This document shows positions 7,188-10,401 of a stretch of DNA of 10,401 nucleotides, piece after piece. The stretch is from JAVJSU01 sp040219275 (lineage in GTDB: Bacteria > Chloroflexota > Anaerolineae > Aggregatilineales > Phototrophicaceae), in the NCBI GenBank assembly GCA_040219275.1, contig JAVJSU010000036.1, positions 1 to 10,401 of the forward strand, read 5' to 3'. A model generated the notes under the pieces. That model ran no database searches, had not been told where the DNA came from, and worked only from the letters and a program-made list of their open reading frames with translations. How positions within the stretch are numbered: position 1 is the stretch's first letter; each line of letters starts with the position of its first letter. The position numbers and the translations under genes were made by a program.

Positions 7188-7838
7188 ATGCAACACAAAC
7201 GTTTAGTTTTCGTCCTAATGGTGCTGATGACCCTGCTGGCAACAACAGTCGTCGCACAAGAATCAATGGAAACCACAGCTAAGGTGAGCACCGTTCAAGT
7301 CACGACACATTTTTCGCAAGGTGAAGTGGTAGATATTGAAGGTGCGACTGCGACCCTGATCTCTACTGAGGAAGGCATTGCTGTTCGATTCGTGTCCCAG
7401 AATCTTGAAGTCAATCATGCCTATACGGTATGGGTGGCGATTATCAACAATCCAGAAGCCTGTACCAATAGTCCGTGTGGACCTGATGTGCTTGGCAACC
7501 CGGATGTGGTGCAGTCGGAAATGTTACAAGGCGATAACCTGCTTTACACGGATGAAGCCATCATGGAATTCACCACGTTTATTCCAGTTGGTGATGCACC
7601 TGAAGGCGAAGGTTGGTTCGGGAATGGACTGACAAATCCAATGGGAGCAGAGATCCATCTCACAGTTCAAGATCATGGTGAATTGATCCCAGAGATGGCT
7701 GGTACGATGCTGAATACTGTGCGAGGTGGTTGTACAGATGAAAGTGTTCCACCACCATATCCAGAAGTTGGGCAAAATGACGGTGATCCTGGTCCAAACA
7801 CATGCCGAGGCATACAATTGGCGATTTTTCAGCAGTAG
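7188..7838 (+). CDS. Exported protein of unknown function, paralogue 2
   Basis: The product has 216 residues. The signal peptide has a basic MQHKR start, a hydrophobic core at about residues 6-20, and probable cleavage at VVA-QE after residue 23. The mature part matches the preceding gene's product: AYTVWVAIINNPEAC (78-92), EIHLTVQDHGELIPE (155-169) and IQLAIF (209-214), with cysteines at 92, 97, 182 and 206 in equivalent places. A Pro/Gly-rich insertion between the last two cysteines (about residues 187-204) is longer than in paralogue 1. The pair probably arose by tandem duplication, but sequence divergence shows it is old. The 141-bp gap from the upstream gene could hold its own regulation. 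It is probably the last gene of the operon, since a terminator-like hairpin follows 45 bp later. Molecular function is unknown. Confidence 0.85.
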   Translation: MQHKRLVFVLMVLMTLLATTVVAQESMETTAKVSTVQVTTHFSQGEVVDIEGATATLISTEEGIAVRFVSQNLEVNHAYTVWVAIINNPEACTNSPCGPDVLGNPDVVQSEMLQGDNLLYTDEAIMEFTTFIPVGDAPEGEGWFGNGLTNPMGAEIHLTVQDHGELIPEMAGTMLNTVRGGCTDESVPPPYPEVGQNDGDPGPNTCRGIQLAIFQQ

Positions 7839-7883
7839 GCTAGCAGGCAGATCGTGAAGCAGTAACATAAATAGAAAGAGACT

Positions 7884-7939
7884 GGAGGCAACTCGTGTTC
7901 AGTGTCCGTGGAAAGAAGCTAAACACAGTCGCCTCCTTT
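7884..7939 (+). terminator. Hairpin, candidate terminator after the exported-protein pair
   Basis: GGAGGC at 7884-7889 pairs with GCCTCC at 7931-7936, and the pairing continues through ACT/AGT and GTGTT/AACAC with one mismatch and one bulged base, giving about 14 base pairs. The loop is long (about 20 bases) and only TTT follows the stem, so termination may be partial. Its location at an operon boundary supports the call. Confidence 0.5.
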
Positions 7940-8009
7940 AAACTACACCCTGACTATAGCATATTTCATCGCTTGATGAATTGAATAAATTCTATGGAGG
8001 GTGCAAAAA

Positions 8010-8015
8010 GGGAGG
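8010..8015 (+). promoter_or_regulatory. Ribosome binding site deciding the haloperoxidase start
   Basis: GGGAGG precedes the ATG at 8020 by four bases. It favours this start over an in-frame TTG at 7981, because the ATG puts the signal peptide at the very N-terminus, whereas the longer version would add 13 polar residues in front of it. Confidence 0.7.
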
Positions 8016-8019
8016 AATT

Positions 8020-9357
8020 ATGCACAAACGACTAATTGTATTCGCTGTTGTGGTAGCTGTCTCAGCACTGCTGACGTTACAGGCAGTTGCCCAGGGACGT
8101 TCCGCCGATCAATATCCCAGTGATATTGCCATTGACTGGTTCGAGCTACAGCTTGAACTGGCACAATCAACGCCGGGCTTTACGCCGCCAGTTGTCTCTC
8201 GCGCGTTTGCCTACAGCGGCGTAACGCTTTATGAAGCGGTAGTGCCGGGAATGCCGGGCTATCAATCTCTCGCTGGTCAGCTCAATGGGTTAAATGATCT
8301 TCCTCAACCCATCGCTGGTGTCGAATATGACTGGCGCGTTGTTGCCAATCGCGCACTCTACGAAATCGTCCATTACATGTACTTCAATACGTCAGAGGAA
8401 AACTTCGCGAAAATGGAGGCAGTCTATCATGAATGGCACGACATACTTTCTAATGAGGTTGAACCTGCGGTAATGGAAGCATCACTGACGCAGGGACGGG
8501 TCATCGCGAATGCCATTTTGATCTGGTCGCTGGCTGATCGTGGTCACGAGGGGCAGTTAACAAACTTCCCGGACAGATACATGGCTCCTACCGGAGAAGG
8601 ATTGTGGATACCTACCCCGCGTCCCAATGGTGATCCGTTACCTGCACTGCAACCGTATTGGGGCGATAACCGGACATTTGTCGTCGACACAGATGTAGAA
8701 TGTTTACTGGAACCCCCGCCAGAATACGCCGAAGAAGCGGGGACTGCCTTTTACGCAGAAGCCTACGAAGTGTATGAAACAGTACAATCCCTTACGCGTG
8801 AGCAAAATGAAATCGCACTTTTCTGGGCAGATGATCCCGGGACAACAGCCACACCGCCGGGTCACTCCATTTCGATCATGAATCAGGTGCTACGTCAGGA
8901 AGATGCAACGCTGGATATAGCAGTCGAGGCATATGCGAAAGTAGGCATATCTCAGGCGGATGCGTTTATCCTCAGCTGGTACTACAAATATCACTACAAT
9001 CTCATTCGACCAATCACCTACATTCAAAACCTTATCGATGAAGATTGGAATACACCAATCATTACTGATCCGGTTGTCACACCGCCGTTCCCCGAGTACC
9101 CATCCGGGCATTCGGTACAGTCTGGTGCAGCGGCACAGGTCTTAACCGATCTATTCGGTGACGACTACGCTTTTACAGATCATACGCACGAAGTACGTGG
9201 ATTAGCGCCGCGTTCGTTTGAGTCTTTCTACGCCTTTGCTGATGAAGCGGCCATCTCGCGTCTCTATGGTGGTATTCACTACCGGGTTGCAATTGAACGT
9301 GGTATAGAGCAGGGAATGTGCATTGGTTCTATCGTAAGTAATCTTCGCTTTCGGTAA
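8020..9357 (+). CDS. Exported vanadium-dependent haloperoxidase / PAP2-family enzyme
   Basis: The product has 445 residues. Residues 1-24 are a signal peptide (basic MHKR, hydrophobic core, probable cleavage AVA-QG), so the enzyme acts outside the cytoplasm. The C-terminal half carries the vanadate/phosphate-binding set of the family: Lys323 and Arg330 in KYHYNLIRP, Ser362-Gly363-His364 in YPSGHS, and Arg414 and His420 in SRLYGGIH. The spacings Lys-Arg (7) and Arg-His (6) equal those of Lys353/Arg360 and Arg490/His496 in the fungal chloroperoxidase. The Asp that usually lies four residues after the last His is Ala424 here. Family members oxidise halides with peroxide or hydrolyse phosphate esters, and sequence alone does not separate the two. 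A hairpin separates it from the upstream genes, so it is probably transcribed on its own; I see no convincing promoter in 7940-8009. The opposite-strand sigma-like frame overlaps its last 156 bp. Confidence 0.87.
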   Translation: MHKRLIVFAVVVAVSALLTLQAVAQGRSADQYPSDIAIDWFELQLELAQSTPGFTPPVVSRAFAYSGVTLYEAVVPGMPGYQSLAGQLNGLNDLPQPIAGVEYDWRVVANRALYEIVHYMYFNTSEENFAKMEAVYHEWHDILSNEVEPAVMEASLTQGRVIANAILIWSLADRGHEGQLTNFPDRYMAPTGEGLWIPTPRPNGDPLPALQPYWGDNRTFVVDTDVECLLEPPPEYAEEAGTAFYAEAYEVYETVQSLTREQNEIALFWADDPGTTATPPGHSISIMNQVLRQEDATLDIAVEAYAKVGISQADAFILSWYYKYHYNLIRPITYIQNLIDEDWNTPIITDPVVTPPFPEYPSGHSVQSGAAAQVLTDLFGDDYAFTDHTHEVRGLAPRSFESFYAFADEAAISRLYGGIHYRVAIERGIEQGMCIGSIVSNLRFR

Positions 9358-10059
9358 AGTGATTAGCCTATTGCGAACACCAGAACGAACCAGTTGCCAA
9401 TATCCAATTGCAAAATAGCTGGTGAACGTGCTGATAACACGCTCACCAGCTGGAGAAACAAAAAACTGCTCATGCGGAGCGGCAATCGGCTTGACGATCC
9501 GGGTTTGCCACCATGCCTGCACTGAAACATCAGTTGTGATGTAGTAGAGTGCCGCCAGATGAGGCAGACTATCCTTATATTTCTCCACTAAATGCTGGAT
9601 GACAAACTCAAAGTCGACACGGATGTCAATGGCGCGAGAAAACTCAGAATGATCTTTGAAATAGCGACCTTCATAACCCTCGATGATGAATTCATCGGGA
9701 TCACCACTCTGGATCGCCAGGTCTTCGAGATAAACCTCACGACGGTATGCTCTACGGACAAATGCGGGTGTCCGCGTCCGATCCAACACCATTCGTAGTG
9801 CGTCGCCTTTGTTGGCATCCGCCAGCATCGTTGGCTCTTCACACAAATCCCACCACAACCGCATGAAGCCTTCCTGAAGAATGTCGGGAATGTAAGCGGC
9901 GGGTTTGCGATAGTAGCGTAATAATCGGTTCATGTTTGGAATCAGCTGTTTATGTATTTCTTCAAAACTGAGTTCTCCCGCCCAACCGGTGGTATACGTT
10001 ACTTCTCTTTGAAAAGGCTTGATCTGTTGGCGAATTTTCGTGCGAATAGCTTCTGACAT
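9202..10059 (-). CDS. Sigma-70-like regulator, C-terminus probably altered
   Basis: The open frame gives 285 residues and starts at an ATG preceded on the reverse strand by GGGGAGAA. Residues 54-72 (AAYIPDILQEGFMRLWWDL) resemble region 2 of ECF sigma factors, which binds core polymerase and the -10 element, and residues 111-180 (LEDLAIQSGDPDEF, then an Ile/Asp-rich helix and LAALYYITTDVSVQ) fit the linker leading to region 4. After VSVQ (about 180) no normal region 4 helix-turn-helix is recognisable, and the last 52 or so residues are simply the antisense of the haloperoxidase gene. A frameshift or small deletion near 9500-9525 that removed the proper stop would explain this; another frame there ends with TGA around 9470-9475. 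It may therefore be a damaged gene, or a divergent sigma-like protein. The right IS copy begins about 50 bp upstream and may have displaced its promoter. Confidence 0.55.
   Translation of the reverse strand: MSEAIRTKIRQQIKPFQREVTYTTGWAGELSFEEIHKQLIPNMNRLLRYYRKPAAYIPDILQEGFMRLWWDLCEEPTMLADANKGDALRMVLDRTRTPAFVRRAYRREVYLEDLAIQSGDPDEFIIEGYEGRYFKDHSEFSRAIDIRVDFEFVIQHLVEKYKDSLPHLAALYYITTDVSVQAWWQTRIVKPIAAPHEQFFVSPAGERVISTFTSYFAIGYWQLVRSGVRNRLITLPKAKITYDRTNAHSLLYTTFNCNPVVNTTIETRDGRFISKGVERLKRTRR
9417..9451 (-). terminator. Strong hairpin, candidate terminator or gene-end structure
   Basis: Two 14-base arms (AGCTGGTGAACGTG and CACGCTCACCAGCT) flank a 7-base loop. The only imperfect pair is A/C on the plus strand but G-U on the minus strand, so the fold is better for a minus-strand transcript. 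On that strand it is followed by ATTTTGC, a weak U-tract. It lies 60 bp past the haloperoxidase stop but inside the overextended sigma-like frame, which suggests the original sigma gene ended before it. Confidence 0.45.
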
Positions 10060-10109
10060 GACGATTTCTCCCCGTCATGCTGGAATTCTGTCCAGCCCAG
10101 CTGAGCACA

Positions 10110-10401
10110 ACTGTATGGTTTTTCGCGTACATCCCCTTGTCTGGCTTCCTGACATCGTAGCCCGGTAAAATTGCAAGTGATTGCAAGCAAGTAAAAGGGA
10201 GTGTTGAATATGGAAAGTGAATGGGAACTGGATCGGATACAGTTGTATCAACTTCGCCGTGATCATCCAGATTGGACATTAAAACGGCTGGCTGAGGAAG
10301 TGGGGCGTTGCCTGAGTTGGGTCAAAAAATGGCTCAAACGGTTTCATGAAGCCGGACAAGCCTCGCTGGACATGTTCAAAAGTCGGTCACGCGCACCCCA
10401 T
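10110..10401 (+). mobile_element. 5' end of an insertion sequence (right copy, partial)
   Basis: Bases 10110-10247 match 1-138 in inverse orientation with one mismatch, and the element continues to the right edge. It holds a 100-bp leader, with TTGCAAG repeated at 10171-10177 and 10181-10187, and then the transposase start. Sequence flanking the two copies differs completely outside the shared part, apart from a possible chance AC next to TGT, so both are separate insertions of the same element. Near identity suggests recent transposition. Confidence 0.85.
10210..10401 (+). CDS. HTH transposase, N-terminal 64 residues (right copy, partial)
   Basis: The frame starts with MESEWELDRIQLYQLRRDHP and is open to the right edge. 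An AAAAGGGAG ribosome binding site lies just upstream. Residues 23-46 (TLKRLAEEVGRCLSWVKKWL, then KRF) form a typical helix-turn-helix, followed by a Gly/Ser-containing linker and the SRSRAPH segment. This arrangement is seen in the DNA-binding N-termini of IS481- and IS630-like transposases, where a DDE integrase-type catalytic domain follows; that part is outside the window, so the family cannot be fixed. The TGT-type end of the element leans toward IS481, while no flanking TA target as expected for IS630 is evident. The gene points away from the genes between the two IS copies. Confidence 0.75.
   Translation, partial: MESEWELDRIQLYQLRRDHPDWTLKRLAEEVGRCLSWVKKWLKRFHEAGQASLDMFKSRSRAPH

Noticed and set aside
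7940..8009. A promoter for the haloperoxidase (TTGATG at 7974, TATAGC at 7955)
   Set aside because: No -35/-10 pair with 16-18 bp spacing could be made from these boxes.
7981..8019. Extended N-terminus of the haloperoxidase from TTG at 7981
   Set aside because: It would put 13 polar residues before the signal peptide; the ATG at 8020 has a better-placed GGGAGG.
1..10401. CRISPR arrays, tRNA or rRNA genes, integrase attachment sites
   Set aside because: No regularly spaced repeats, tRNA-like cloverleaf or rRNA sequence was noticed; the only long repeats are the inverted IS ends.

Overview
The window (about 10.4 kb, moderate GC) looks like chromosome from a multicellular-type or environmental bacterium, most likely a Chloroflexota (Anaerolineae-like) lineage. 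This is inferred from the kinase/LuxR/STAND-ATPase/WD40 fusion with a conserved Cys-containing tail after the last WD repeat, the tryptophan-rich small protein, and the style of the insertion sequences. No rRNA, tRNA or other phylogenetic marker is present, so the assignment is tentative.

Layout. Both ends carry the same insertion sequence in inverted orientation. Bases 1-138 and 10110-10247 are reverse complements with one mismatch, and each holds the start of a helix-turn-helix transposase reading outward. The left copy has landed inside an IS5/IS903-like element, leaving only its transposase N-terminus and one terminal repeat (139-531). Next, 592-1494 is a gene split by one in-frame TAA; the two halves read in a single frame and probably form a pseudogene. 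At 1681-6345 is a 1554-residue protein with, in order, a Ser/Thr protein kinase, a LuxR-type HTH, a STAND-type P-loop ATPase, one transmembrane helix and 14 WD40 repeats. It is followed 29 bp later by a small exported protein, and then by a paralogous exported protein (7188-7838), closed by a candidate terminator hairpin. A separate exported vanadium-haloperoxidase/PAP2-type enzyme follows (8020-9357). On the opposite strand a sigma-70-like gene (10059 down to 9202) converges on it and overlaps its 3' end; its C-terminus looks abnormal.

How they may work together (inference). The large protein has features of a membrane-spanning receptor-regulator: WD40 propellers probably outside, kinase, DNA-binding domain and ATPase inside. 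Its closest downstream neighbours encode exported, disulfide-capable proteins, so it may control or respond to an extracytoplasmic process. The haloperoxidase is also exported but lies behind a likely terminator, so its link to the operon is weaker. The flanking inverted IS copies could allow the whole 10 kb block to invert or to move as a composite element.
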